DNA from: a virus
Strand: one strand, 5' to 3'
DNA length: 64,000 bases
IMG/VR virus record: IMGVR_UViG_3300003890_000025
Span: 1 to 64,000 of that record
Made by a program: the position numbers and the translations under genes. Each line of letters begins with the position of its first letter. Positions within the stretch are counted from its first letter, which is position 1. Under the pieces are notes generated by a model, which saw only the letters and a list, made by a program, of their open reading frames with translations, was not told where the DNA came from and did no database searches. This document shows, piece after piece, positions 8,301 to 18,029 of this stretch.

Positions 8301-11300
8301 TATCTATTAATCCTATGGGATAAAGACTCTAATATTAAACTTAAAGCCTCTAGTTTCCAGTTTTCTCTAGCTACTTTATGTCTAAACTCACAATTTAATA
8401 AGCTGCACCGTTGTTTACCAGTAGGTATGTAGGTTCTTATGCCTCTCTGTGTTTGTTCTCCGCCCCAAGGTAAACTACCCCAAGGAAAAGAACCCCATAA
8501 ACCTAAACCAGGGCCAATTAAAGGTATCTCTTCTACTCCTGGCTGTAAATCTGAACTAAATGCTAATTTAGGAGTGGTAATCCTAGAGTCATTAAACCTA
8601 AGTATAGCTTCCCTAAAATGCTTTAATACTCCAGGACTACCTGCTGTCTCTGGTAGCCATTTTACTTGAATATCTATAGCTTTATATAACTTAATACTAC
8701 CTAACTCAAAATCATATATAGTCTCCACTGTCACTTCAGAAGCTAATAAATTTATAGCTGTTATTTTAGCTTCTACTGTAATAGTATAACTACCGTAATT
8801 ATTAGTATGTGTCTGATTCTGGACTAGTACGTCTCCTATACTAGCATTTGATATTGAATTTAACCTTACTGTCTTTTCTGAGGATAAGTATTGAATAACA
8901 GTTAAGTCGAATTCTCTGTCAGAGAAATCTGAACGCTTAAAGTCTTTACGCTCTATTTCAATATTATTAATATCTGCGGCTCCTAAATATAGCCTATCAT
9001 TACCTGTAGATACCACTCCAGCAGTTTTTGATATATTCCAATTAGTCCAACTGTTAGTTGTGGTATTATAACAATAAGCCTTTGGAGCCGATATATCATT
9101 TGGACTTTCTGGTAACCATAATAAATATTTTCTATCAGTGTCATAAAACACAGCAAAAGAAGTACTTTGAATATTGGGAAACTTAGTTATATTTAATATA
9201 TCGTCCTTTAATGGTTCTGATATAACACTTACTCCAGTATCTGATATAGTAGTCACTCCTTGATTGGTAAAACAAAATACTTGATTATTACCTACTACAG
9301 CCGTATCTGGAGCAACAATAGCTGTTGAATTATCAAAAGGTACGAGAGATAATGATTGAGGCGATTCTCCTGATATCCTAAACACTCCATCTGTCTTTAA
9401 TACAAATAAACTATCTCTAAGAGGTACTATTCTTTGTATCTCTTTCTCTCCGCTCCCTACATTAAAAAAGTTAATTTCTGGTACTGCTTCATGTAAGCCT
9501 AGTTTTGAGTAATAAACTCTATTTTTAACTGATTCATTATCTGACGTTTCTACTTCAGATTCCTTTTTCCAAGCTCCTTCAGTACCAGCTACTGTGACGC
9601 TAACTGGTACTGTAAAAGTGTTAGTACCAGTTACTGTTACTACTCTAGTACCATCTATTGTAGGAGTACTATTAGATCCTACTATAAATATCTTATCTCC
9701 AGTAACTAGTCCATGTGGATTAGTAGTTGTAACAGTAGTAGTTCCGCTTACGGATATGCTAGTTATTGGATTATTTTGTGGAGCTATATTAGGGTTAAAA
9801 TTAGTAGACCCCACTGTAAAGTCATTACACAGCACCTTAAAGGCTGGGTCATTAAGATCCCTAGACTCTAACACTATTTTACCAGGAGCATCTGTCGTCC
9901 CAGATATATATCTAGCATAAATATTAGTATTGTTAGCGTGTCTATTTATAACTCTAACCATGCTCCTAGCTGTATCATCTACGTTTTGTGATGGTAATCC
10001 TGTAGTAAATACTTGTATTTGTGCTAGAGATATATTCTCAGTACTAGAGAATGTGTAAGTAATATTACCTATTCTAATCTTCTTACCCGTTAAGTTATCA
10101 ATACCTACGATAGTTAAAAATAACCTTTGAACGGTTTTGGTATTAGCATAAAAAGCCATATTCTTAAATACAGCTATATCCTTTGCAAAAGGTGGAGGGT
10201 CGTTAGACTGAGCTATACCCTCCTGTCTTGGACTAGTATATAAGTCTTCTCCTTTAAAAGAATCAGGAGTACTATCTACTACTGTTATAAGCCCTGCCTT
10301 AAGTTCAGCAGTCGTAGGGTTCTTCTCAATAACTAGTTTCATATCATCACCAGGATCTACGTCAACATTGACTGATGCATTAGTTCTATATACTTGATAA
10401 AAATAGTTAGTAGTAATGCCTTGAGGTACGGTAAACGTTAATTCTACGTCTTTACCCTTTTCAGATTCTTCAAAATCCCCTGCTGTTAATGCAGATGCTG
10501 ATATCTTACCAACAGGCTCACTTATTAAGGTACTTATAATATCATCAAAAAAGTTCTGTTGATTTAAATAATCGCTAGGATTATTATTAATTGGATTAGG
10601 ATACTTTCTAGCTAAACCACTAGTCCAAGTACCAGTAGATCCAGCACTAGTAACTGCTACTGGTATTGTAAACGTATCTACTCCAGTCCTAGTTACTACA
10701 TATTCGCCATTAATACTAGGAGTACTGTTGGATCCAGTTATAACCACTATATCTCCAGTTGTAAGGCTATGACCTACGGAAGTTATAACCGTAGGACTTG
10801 CAACTGTATTATTGGTTATATTACCACTACGACCGTATCTAGCTGAACCTTCACTTACCCAAGACCCCGCAGTACCCGCGGTCGTAACTGCTACTGGTAC
10901 GCTAAAAGTATTCGCAGTTAGTCTGGTTATTACGTGCTTACCATTTATAGGAGGAGTACTATTAGATCCAGTTATACGTATAGTGTCACCTGTAGTTAAT
11001 CCGTGACCAGTAGACGTTACTACAGTAGGATTAGCAGCAGTATTAGCTGTTATAGTGCCACTGCCTCCGTTAGCAGTAAAAGTGTAATCTAAGTCTAACT
11101 CTATCTTGGAAGCTATTTCTTTTAGTTTAGAATTAATCTGTAATGCTGTAGCTGATAGAGGTAGTGCTGATATACTAGATACATAGTTAGTATCACTTAG
11201 ATCGTCTGTTGAGTCTGCTCCTGCTGCAGTATCTAGTTTAGATCTTAGACTATTAATTTGAGGTATTAAAAGTTCTTGAATTGATAGTGATATAACAGCC

Positions 11301-12100
11301 CTTTGACTAGGGGAGCCTTTGATTATATTTTTATTAGCATCAGTGTATCCCCACAATACCCTATAAGCTACTTGACTATTTTGAGGCATCATAGGAGCAG
11401 TCTGAGATACTGGCACTGTTTCTAAATCTAAATCCAATGCCTTTATACCGCCAGCAGGCACCACAAAGCCATCGACTGAATCTAGTTTTTTAACGCCTTT
11501 TGATCCAGTAAAATAAAAATTACTATTAAATGACTCTAAACCTCTTATTTTATTATTAGCATCTATTTGATTAACATGAATAGTTGAACATTCTAAAACT
11601 GCATCTCCTGTATCTGGAGTTATAGGAGTACCTGTCACAGTATATGTAAAGGTGTTAATACCAGTAACTACTACTTGGAAAGCTCCGTTGTATTCACTAC
11701 CGTTAGCTCCTGATATAATTACTATATCACCACTAACTAGTCCGTGAGGTCTTTGTGAGGTAAAAGTAGCGGTGCTACCAGATCTAGTTAAGCTAGAAGC
11801 GTATATCCATTTCTGCTCTTTATATTGTATAAAGTTACCTGGATTAGAATTATTATCTCTTTGTAAAACGTCGCTATAATGAACTAATATAGTGTCTCTA
11901 TAAACCATTAATTGTTTAGTTCTATCAGAAGAGGTTCCTAAATCGTCTCCGTATACTTTAAAACCTCTTCGAGAAGATATTACATCGTTACTATCTATTA
12001 CTATATTTTTAGCAATAGACATAGAGCCTGCTGGAGCAGAAGCCAGAGAGTTTACACTAGTATAAAGCCCTGCGGCTTTTAGAAATATAGTTTCAGCCAC
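8300..12100 (-). CDS. Tail nozzle protein with four FCCH-like repeat domains
   Basis: 1266 residues, long for the family. The N-terminus (AGLYTSVNSLASAPAGSMSI, then VIDSNDVISSRRGFKV) is the hallmark of podovirus nozzle or tail tubular B-like proteins, which form the distal DNA exit. Four repeats of about 60 residues, each with HGL.TGD...I.GSNSTP.(I/Y)(N/D)G..VVT....NTFTV, lie at roughly 11610-11790, 10850-11050, 10615-10810 and 9565-9780; they resemble the beta-barrel FCCH-like domains annotated in other phage tail proteins. The C-terminal part (LFVLKTDGVFRISG, KYLLWLP) is beta-propeller-like, as in known nozzles. It follows the adaptor gene by twelve bases. Confidence 0.85.
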   Translation of the reverse strand: MAETIFLKAAGLYTSVNSLASAPAGSMSIAKNIVIDSNDVISSRRGFKVYGDDLGTSSDRTKQLMVYRDTILVHYSDVLQRDNNSNPGNFIQYKEQKWIYASSLTRSGSTATFTSQRPHGLVSGDIVIISGANGSEYNGAFQVVVTGINTFTYTVTGTPITPDTGDAVLECSTIHVNQIDANNKIRGLESFNSNFYFTGSKGVKKLDSVDGFVVPAGGIKALDLDLETVPVSQTAPMMPQNSQVAYRVLWGYTDANKNIIKGSPSQRAVISLSIQELLIPQINSLRSKLDTAAGADSTDDLSDTNYVSSISALPLSATALQINSKLKEIASKIELDLDYTFTANGGSGTITANTAANPTVVTSTGHGLTTGDTIRITGSNSTPPINGKHVITRLTANTFSVPVAVTTAGTAGSWVSEGSARYGRSGNITNNTVASPTVITSVGHSLTTGDIVVITGSNSTPSINGEYVVTRTGVDTFTIPVAVTSAGSTGTWTSGLARKYPNPINNNPSDYLNQQNFFDDIISTLISEPVGKISASALTAGDFEESEKGKDVELTFTVPQGITTNYFYQVYRTNASVNVDVDPGDDMKLVIEKNPTTAELKAGLITVVDSTPDSFKGEDLYTSPRQEGIAQSNDPPPFAKDIAVFKNMAFYANTKTVQRLFLTIVGIDNLTGKKIRIGNITYTFSSTENISLAQIQVFTTGLPSQNVDDTARSMVRVINRHANNTNIYARYISGTTDAPGKIVLESRDLNDPAFKVLCNDFTVGSTNFNPNIAPQNNPITSISVSGTTTVTTTNPHGLVTGDKIFIVGSNSTPTIDGTRVVTVTGTNTFTVPVSVTVAGTEGAWKKESEVETSDNESVKNRVYYSKLGLHEAVPEINFFNVGSGEKEIQRIVPLRDSLFVLKTDGVFRISGESPQSLSLVPFDNSTAIVAPDTAVVGNNQVFCFTNQGVTTISDTGVSVISEPLKDDILNITKFPNIQSTSFAVFYDTDRKYLLWLPESPNDISAPKAYCYNTTTNSWTNWNISKTAGVVSTGNDRLYLGAADINNIEIERKDFKRSDFSDREFDLTVIQYLSSEKTVRLNSISNASIGDVLVQNQTHTNNYGSYTITVEAKITAINLLASEVTVETIYDFELGSIKLYKAIDIQVKWLPETAGSPGVLKHFREAILRFNDSRITTPKLAFSSDLQPGVEEIPLIGPGLGLWGSFPWGSLPWGGEQTQRGIRTYIPTGKQRCSLLNCEFRHKVARENWKLEALSLILESLSHRINR

Positions 12101-12112
12101 TTAGACTCCTTA

Positions 12113-13045
12113 TTATCTGTACCAGCGCCTCCTTAAGAAGCTGTTAACGTTTACTACTTTTCTGGACGGGGATTCTACTCTACTATCTATAACAGTTAAT
12201 AAATTCCTTTCCATTTCATTCAATTTAGCTGTAGCATTAGCTAATCCTTGAGTATCTCCTAAAGCTTCTAAGACTCTAGTGGCTACAGCTTGAGCTAACA
12301 TAACGTGTAAATCAGATGGTATTTGTGGTATAACTGTCTCTCCAGAAGTACATACATAATCTCCTGGTACTAAATCACTAGGTAGTTCAGAAGCAGCCAC
12401 AGTTATAGTATTTGAGGTTACACTTTGAACAGTTATATCGAAGTTATAAGTCTTATGATTAGGATTGGCTTGGATTAAATCTACTTGTGATCCAGCGGTA
12501 ATATTCGATGGTACTGTACCATTAATCGTTATTACTCCAGTAGTAAAGTTTATAGATTGTATTTTAGCGCCCCTATTCAATTTAACTAACTTATTAGGTC
12601 TAAAGTAGTACCTAACTTCTAAGCTAGATGAGGTATCTAATGTAGTTCCAGTAGGGAACATAATATCGCCATTTTGTATATAAAAACCTGGGTAATTTGA
12701 AGATAAATTTGTCTTACTGCTATCTGACAAATGATCCATCTGTATTTGGGCTAGAGGAGATAAGTTATCACCAGATTTTAAATACAATTGTCTAACTTTA
12801 GATCCTATAGCTCTATAAGGTATAGGATAATTTAGTTTATTAGCTTGTAATGGTATTTCTTCTGTTACTACGTAAAACTCTTCTTTAACAGACAAAATAG
12901 CTGGTACTATTTTTAGAGATATCTCTTCATCAGCAAACATTAAAAGATCTTCATCTAAAAAGGTCTGCTGAGAAACGGGTATAGAAGCTCGTTTCTTAAT
13001 ACTAGCTAATAGTTCTGTACTATCGTAGTAGCCTTTATTCGCCAC
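12113..13045 (-). CDS. Head-tail adaptor (connector) protein
   Basis: 310 residues. The N-terminus (DSTELLASIKKRASIPVSQ, then FLDEDLLMFADEEI) is typical of podovirus head-to-tail adaptors that bind below the portal. A beta-rich insertion (about residues 165-235) separates the helical start from a C-terminal helix HVMLAQAVATRVLEALGD and a basic end FLRRRWYR. It is transcribed immediately before the nozzle gene, the expected order. Confidence in the family is good; the partner contacts are inferred from the family. Confidence 0.75.
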   Translation of the reverse strand: MANKGYYDSTELLASIKKRASIPVSQQTFLDEDLLMFADEEISLKIVPAILSVKEEFYVVTEEIPLQANKLNYPIPYRAIGSKVRQLYLKSGDNLSPLAQIQMDHLSDSSKTNLSSNYPGFYIQNGDIMFPTGTTLDTSSSLEVRYYFRPNKLVKLNRGAKIQSINFTTGVITINGTVPSNITAGSQVDLIQANPNHKTYNFDITVQSVTSNTITVAASELPSDLVPGDYVCTSGETVIPQIPSDLHVMLAQAVATRVLEALGDTQGLANATAKLNEMERNLLTVIDSRVESPSRKVVNVNSFLRRRWYR

Positions 13046-13076
13046 GTTACCTCCAATTAACTAAGAGAGGCTTACG

Positions 13077-13457
13077 TTAGTACCTATTCTTCTTAGCTTC
13101 TAATTTCTTTTTTAGCTCAGCTATTTTAGCTTCTATCTCTTCAGGAGACTCATCATCTTCTTCAGCCTCATTTTTATTTAATTTATCTTCACTATCTAAT
13201 TCTTTATTATATAACTCTTCATCTAAGCACTCTTCTTCACTGTATTCCTTTTTCATAGCTGGCATAGAATCTAAAATCTCTTCGGCCTTATCGAGACCCT
13301 TTTTAAGCCCTTCTTTATCTTTAGCAGCCACTACTATTTTTTGCATTTTTTGTGGCTCGTCTGACCGTTCTGATTCTTGTTGAATCATGTCCATAGCCAG
13401 AGACTTTAAGGCTTCCAAAACGTCTAATTTAGCCTTTTTTGCTGGTTTCATATCCAT
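13077..13457 (-). CDS. Acidic coiled-coil protein of unknown function
   Basis: 126 residues. The N-terminal 60 are helical and mixed-charge; residues 70-105 are strongly acidic (EYSEEECLDEELYNKELDSE and EAEEDDESPEEIE), ending in a lysine-rich helix. No fold is recognised. It sits between a small membrane protein and the adaptor, in the same operon. It could be a minor scaffold-like or head accessory protein. Confidence 0.55.
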   Translation of the reverse strand: MDMKPAKKAKLDVLEALKSLAMDMIQQESERSDEPQKMQKIVVAAKDKEGLKKGLDKAEEILDSMPAMKKEYSEEECLDEELYNKELDSEDKLNKNEAEEDDESPEEIEAKIAELKKKLEAKKNRY

Positions 13458-13487
13458 ATATTATTATCTCCTCGTAATTAGTTGTTT

Positions 13488-13859
13488 TTATTTAACCGCC
13501 ATTAATACCAATATGGCGATAGTTTCTAATGCTATTAAAACCTTAATGTATACAGGTATATAAGACTCCCTAACAATTTTTACTATATCTGCTCCTTCTT
13601 TATATACCACTTTTTCTACTTCTACAGGTATTTCTTTTATAACTTCCACAGGTACCTCTTTAATAACTTCTACAGGGATTTCCTTAATAACCTCTTTTAT
13701 AACCTCTATAGGACGATCTACGTAAACTAGTTTCTCAACCTCTTTTATAACCTCTACAGGTACCTCTTTAATGACCTCTCTGACCTCTATATTGCCCTCA
13801 GGTTTAGCGTTTAGGTCTTCTGGGGACTTAGGTACTATATGAAATGTTAATCGTGCCAT
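13488..13859 (-). CDS. Tail-anchored protein with EVIKEVPVEV repeats
   Basis: 123 residues. Residues about 25-85 are built from an imperfect heptad-like repeat, EVIKEVPVEVIKE, present about five times, which should give an extended alternating beta or polyproline-like rod. Residues 103-122 are hydrophobic, giving a C-terminal membrane anchor with the repeat outside or in the periplasm. It is adjacent to the putative holin. A spanning or lysis-linked role is possible but not shown. Confidence 0.55.
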   Translation of the reverse strand: MARLTFHIVPKSPEDLNAKPEGNIEVREVIKEVPVEVIKEVEKLVYVDRPIEVIKEVIKEIPVEVIKEVPVEVIKEIPVEVEKVVYKEGADIVKIVRESYIPVYIKVLIALETIAILVLMAVK

Positions 13860-13886
13860 AAAGCCTTTATATCCTTCTATAACGTA

Positions 13887-14144
13887 TTACTTACTATTTA
13901 TGTCCTTTCTAGGACTAATCTTTCTACCAAAATATAAGCAAGCGGTACTATAAAATAACTCCATAATAATGCTAGGGGCTTCAATCTTCTTAGCTAGTAT
14001 TAAAGCCCAGGCTGCTAACGCTAATACAAAACTAACTATCATTAAAGTTAAACTAACCGAGGGTTCTTTAGTTTTAGGATCTACTACCCAAGGTAAATTT
14101 AATAACCTAACTTTATTATAAAACTCAGATACCTTATCTATCAT
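13887..14144 (-). CDS. Putative holin (two-TM protein)
   Basis: 85 residues with two hydrophobic helices: about 29-50 (VSLTLMIVSFVLALAAWALI) and 58-74 (IIMELFYSTACLYFGRKI), a short polar N-terminus and a charged tail. Size and topology match class II holins, and the pattern ELFYSTACLYFGRK is one I associate with phage holin-like proteins. It is encoded in the late block, though not beside the M15 endolysin. A second holin-like candidate lies at 35296-35547, so which one sets lysis timing is open. Confidence 0.55.
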   Translation of the reverse strand: MIDKVSEFYNKVRLLNLPWVVDPKTKEPSVSLTLMIVSFVLALAAWALILAKKIEAPSIIMELFYSTACLYFGRKISPRKDINSK

Positions 14145-14146
14145 AT

Positions 14147-16648
14147 TTATACTCCAGTTACCTGAGCCCTAAACTTTATAGTACTACTAACGTGGCCTGA
14201 TAAGTTACTACTGGTATATTGTATTTGACCAGCAGTAGTTATACTAAACGTAATACCACTAGAATCTCCTCCGCCAGTTACTATTATAATCCAATCAGAG
14301 TCTCTTTGAATACCTAATATATTAAATACTTCATATAGATTAGTAGAAGCTATCCTAGTTACGCTTACTAAGGCCTTAAAAGACCTAACACTACTAGCAA
14401 AACTAAACCCAGTCACATCGGCTGGAGATGTTTGGTTATTAGCTGCTGAAAAGCTAGTTTCAGCTATATCACCACTACTAGGAGCCACTACATTACTTAT
14501 ATTTATATTACCTGAAGTATGTACTACTGATATACCACTAGACCCAGTAACTGTCACATTACTAAGATTACCTGATCCATCGTTACGTTGTAGAGTATTG
14601 GCAGCTCCTTGGGTACTAGGTAATGTTAAGGTATAGTCAGTAGTAGTTGCAGCGGCTCTTAATGAAGCCTTACCAGAAGTAGAGCCGTGTAAATTAAATA
14701 ATCTATCCTGTGAAATAGAAGCTACAGTAACTAGAGTATTTAGACTAGAGCCAGGAGAACCTGCAGGAGCTACTCTTAGATTTATAGCTCCCCCTGTTCC
14801 AGAACCTGTACCTCTGCCTCCTGCTAGGTCTAAATTAGCTCCATTTACATCTGGTCCGAATCCTCCAGTAGAGTTTATTTGAACTGCGACAGGACTTGGG
14901 TCTGCCACCCCAGTTCCAAAATAAGCGTTATATATAGGAGCGTCTTGAGATCCTAGTATTAATTGATTATTAGCGGTAGCAGTAGCGCCTCTTCCTATTA
15001 CTATAACTTTATCAAAGTTACCACTATTTGCTCCTCTGCCTATAAGTACAGATTCACTAGTTGTTGTAGTAGAACCAGTACCTGCTGTGGAGCCTATAAT
15101 TACGTTACTATGACCAGTATTTATAGTTAACCCTGCTTGTAAGCCTATAATAGTGTTATGACCTGCTGTTAAATCTGTACCTGCGTCTTTACCTATTAAA
15201 GTGTTACCATTTGCAGTGGTGGCTGATTTACCTGCTCTATAACCTATTATAGTATTATTAACTCCGGAACTAATTAATTCTCCTGCTTCATGGCCTATTA
15301 CTATATTAGAGTTAGATACGTTGGTAGTATTGTTTGTATTTCCTAAAAATATACCATTACCTATGTTACTTAGCATAGGCGAGCCATCGAAGAAAATAGA
15401 ACCGCTAAGGTATAAGTCCTTCCACTGTTTAGGAGTACCTCCAGCTATACCTAAATCTATTGAGTTATCAGTACCTGGTAATAAACTAGTGTTTATAGCT
15501 ACACTGGCTAAATTTGATAAAGCTAAGTTAGCTTTACCGTTTAATTGTGTTTGAATAGCACTAGTTACACCGCTTAAATGACCTAATTCAGTACTAGTTA
15601 CTGAACTAGGTTCTATTACTCCACTAGTACTAGATTGTAAGGCTCTAGAGGCTGTTAAAGCCGCTAGTTTAGCTACTGCTATAGCTGCTCCAGTAGATAC
15701 GTCAGCGTCTACTATAAGAGAACTAGATAGGTTACCAGATCCATTATTATGTATAACTCCTGGTACAGTAAATACTGATATTGTAGGGGCTACATTAAAG
15801 GTTTTAGCTCCACCTATAGTTTGAGCGCCTGAGGTTAATACCCCAGGATTAGAACCGTCTGCTGGCTGTAGAGTTAATACTTGAGTGCTTAAACTAGCTC
15901 CGCTAGAATTCGGAGAAGAGCCTACTGCAGCTAGGGTTAAAGGGTCATGAGATGATTGATCTAGTGTTATACCACTAGCACCTGGTACTATAGTAGCCTC
16001 TCCTGCTGTATTAGGTGCTTTTAGCTTCCACGAGTTTCTATCACTTGATACTTTAACGTGTCCTGTAGGAGTAGAAGCCTCTTCAACCTCAATACCAGAA
16101 CCAGCACCACTACCTGCTCCTCCACCATCATTTAAAGTTATTAATGAATCAGTTACGTTTAAATTAGTTACGTTCTGATTATTAACACTACCTATTATAT
16201 TTACTGTAGCTGTTGGGTGACCTATATTAATAATAGCAGCATTATTAACCCCTAGAGATAAAGTAGCAGATGGACTTACGTCTATACCACCTTCTGCTAA
16301 TATTTCACCCTGAGCTGTTATGTTCTCTACCTCTAAAGTATTAGTAGTATCATTAAAGGCTAAGTTTAATACATCCTCAGTTAAGTTACCATTAGAATCA
16401 GCAAAAGGTATAGCTTTATGTGTTAGTCCTACTAATCTACCAGCTAATACCCAATTAGTATTAGTGCCACTGTCTTGTTTTATATAAATCTTACCAGTAG
16501 TAGTGCTAATGTAAACGTCACCCTTATCTCCAGCTACGCTGGTTACGCTAGGGTCTAAATTGCCAGCCTGTATAGAAGCACTTTCTAAAAGCTTTAATTT
16601 AGCTTTTAGTGACTTTACTATCGCACCCTGAAAAATAACTGCTGGCAT
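14147..16648 (-). CDS. Tail fibre with YadA-like head repeats
   Basis: 833 residues, rich in N, T, S and G. Residues about 160-220 contain NVTDSLITLNDGGGAGSGA and GHVKVSSDRNSWKL, a domain common to phage fibres. Residues about 440-570 hold repeats of the type NTIIGYRAGKSATTANGNTL and NVIIGSTAGTGS, resembling the collagen-adhesin-like heads of trimeric autotransporters, so a trimer is likely. The C-terminus (FSITTAGQIQYTSSNLSGH, IKFRAQVTG) is a beta domain shared with the 480-bp gene at 21436. It directly follows one of the three small virion paralogs. Confidence 0.75.
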   Translation of the reverse strand: MPAVIFQGAIVKSLKAKLKLLESASIQAGNLDPSVTSVAGDKGDVYISTTTGKIYIKQDSGTNTNWVLAGRLVGLTHKAIPFADSNGNLTEDVLNLAFNDTTNTLEVENITAQGEILAEGGIDVSPSATLSLGVNNAAIINIGHPTATVNIIGSVNNQNVTNLNVTDSLITLNDGGGAGSGAGSGIEVEEASTPTGHVKVSSDRNSWKLKAPNTAGEATIVPGASGITLDQSSHDPLTLAAVGSSPNSSGASLSTQVLTLQPADGSNPGVLTSGAQTIGGAKTFNVAPTISVFTVPGVIHNNGSGNLSSSLIVDADVSTGAAIAVAKLAALTASRALQSSTSGVIEPSSVTSTELGHLSGVTSAIQTQLNGKANLALSNLASVAINTSLLPGTDNSIDLGIAGGTPKQWKDLYLSGSIFFDGSPMLSNIGNGIFLGNTNNTTNVSNSNIVIGHEAGELISSGVNNTIIGYRAGKSATTANGNTLIGKDAGTDLTAGHNTIIGLQAGLTINTGHSNVIIGSTAGTGSTTTTSESVLIGRGANSGNFDKVIVIGRGATATANNQLILGSQDAPIYNAYFGTGVADPSPVAVQINSTGGFGPDVNGANLDLAGGRGTGSGTGGAINLRVAPAGSPGSSLNTLVTVASISQDRLFNLHGSTSGKASLRAAATTTDYTLTLPSTQGAANTLQRNDGSGNLSNVTVTGSSGISVVHTSGNINISNVVAPSSGDIAETSFSAANNQTSPADVTGFSFASSVRSFKALVSVTRIASTNLYEVFNILGIQRDSDWIIIVTGGGDSSGITFSITTAGQIQYTSSNLSGHVSSTIKFRAQVTGV

Positions 16649-16660
16649 CTAATACTCCTA

Positions 16661-17074
16661 TTAGCCTAAGAAGTTTAGTACTAAGCTACCTGAGGTAGGC
16701 ACTACGTTTTCCATATTTCTAACACTTATTCTAGTACCTTGTGGTATATTAACTTCTATAATTTGATCACTACCAGGACCTATAATAAACTTTAATACCT
16801 CTAATGCTGGAGGACCTTCATATACTCCTATAAAATACCCAGTAGTATCTAAGCACTGTATCTTACGTACTTGTTCTGCTAAACTAGCTACTACTTGTAG
16901 AGGTGAAGATGAGCTAGCTGGTACTAAAGTGCCATCTAGTACAGGAGTGTCCATAAGATCTACAGTGTCTAAGGCTGCTCCTGCACCTGCTACTACGTTT
17001 ACTTTTAGAGAATCACTAATTCCGTCATAAACTGTTTTAATGACCTGTTGATGGTCTAAGTCTGTCCAGCTCAT
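16661..17074 (-). CDS. Small virion protein, paralog 3 of a three-member family
   Basis: 137 residues. The start MSWTDLDHQQVIKTVYDGIS matches the starts of the genes at 27771 and 31001 (MSTNLD..QV...YDE..NR.R.D). The C-terminal part is beta-rich (GTRISVRNMENVVPTSGSL). Each copy stands just upstream, in transcription order, of a long fibre gene or fibre module, suggesting a fibre-attachment or baseplate-hub role. The family is widespread in podoviruses in my memory, but its function is not established. Confidence 0.6.
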   Translation of the reverse strand: MSWTDLDHQQVIKTVYDGISDSLKVNVVAGAGAALDTVDLMDTPVLDGTLVPASSSSPLQVVASLAEQVRKIQCLDTTGYFIGVYEGPPALEVLKFIIGPGSDQIIEVNIPQGTRISVRNMENVVPTSGSLVLNFLG

Positions 17075-17083
17075 TTATACTCC

Positions 17084-17266
17084 TTACTTATTTATAAGTA
17101 ATTTTTTAAGTTTTTTAAATCTATCTTTTTTAGATGGAATGTCATACCCCTCGTCCCTAGCTTCTGATAAAGCTATAGCTATTTTCTGGACATGACTTCT
17201 ATTCTCACCTTTCATTTTTCTCATCTTTTTCTCTATAAACTCTCTAGCTTCTTTACTATATTTCAT
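17084..17266 (-). CDS. Small basic DUF6496-like protein
   Basis: 60 residues, very lysine/arginine-rich. The segment SHVQKIAIALSEARDEGYDI matches the SHxQAIAIALSEAR core of the small DUF6496-like proteins found in phages and bacteria, of unknown function. It lies between a fibre-module gene and a larger unknown gene, with short spacing on both sides, in the late operon. Confidence 0.6.
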   Translation of the reverse strand: MKYSKEAREFIEKKMRKMKGENRSHVQKIAIALSEARDEGYDIPSKKDRFKKLKKLLINK

Positions 17267-17287
17267 TATACAAACTACCTATAAACC

Positions 17288-18025
17288 TTAATAACAAAAA
17301 GGCTCTTTACTGTACGCAGCCATATTTATATACGGATTATTCGGGTGTTGAAAATAATCCATTATCATCTCTTTTATCTTCCTACCGGCCATTTGCTTCT
17401 TAAGAAATCTTTTACCAGCCCATAGGACTAATCTACGTTTCCACCCTTTTAAATTCTTGCTTTGTTTTAAAGCATATATCTGAGACCAAGTCATAAAATG
17501 CCAACCATTCACTAGTAAAGACGCTGTGTAGTAAAGGGTAGTAAACCATCCTACTTGTCCAGCAGCTACTTGCATTAAAAATACTGTTGAAGGCTGTTGT
17601 AATGGCTCAAAGTCTCGTTTCTTCCAAAACCTAATTATTGACTCTATAAAACTAGAGTCAGGATTATGGTCATCAAATATATAACATTTCCGTTTCCCGT
17701 ATTCTAACCACTCTCTAGGTAAATCTTCTATTCCCAGTAAAATATAACCAACTGCAGTACCATTATGATTATCGTGGCTATTAATTAAATGAGAATTTGG
17801 GTACCTCTCTTGTAGGCCTCTGCGTAAAGTAACAGCCTCTACTGCCAGCCTAAAGTGTTCTTTATCTTTATCTAATTCCACTAAACCTGCGGAGTATTTT
17901 AAGGCATAAAAAAAGCTTAAAAATAATAAGGCATTATCATTATTCTCATTAGGAGATAAACAAGCCCCTCCCCAAGGCATGAGGTAATTATTCTCAAAAT
18001 CTTTTAAAGCCTCTAATGCAGTCAT
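17288..18025 (-). CDS. Unknown protein, possibly all-alpha
   Basis: 245 residues, rich in W, Y and H. The middle LINSHDNHNGTAVGYILLGI and the tail with many aromatic residues recall uncharacterised phage proteins with an SHDN motif; some toroidal glycoside-active enzymes have similar layouts, but I cannot support an enzyme call. It lies between the fibre chaperone gene and a small basic protein. A virion depolymerase or fibre accessory is conceivable from context only. Confidence 0.5.
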   Translation of the reverse strand: MTALEALKDFENNYLMPWGGACLSPNENNDNALLFLSFFYALKYSAGLVELDKDKEHFRLAVEAVTLRRGLQERYPNSHLINSHDNHNGTAVGYILLGIEDLPREWLEYGKRKCYIFDDHNPDSSFIESIIRFWKKRDFEPLQQPSTVFLMQVAAGQVGWFTTLYYTASLLVNGWHFMTWSQIYALKQSKNLKGWKRRLVLWAGKRFLKKQMAGRKIKEMIMDYFQHPNNPYINMAAYSKEPFCY

Positions 18026-18029
18026 CTAA

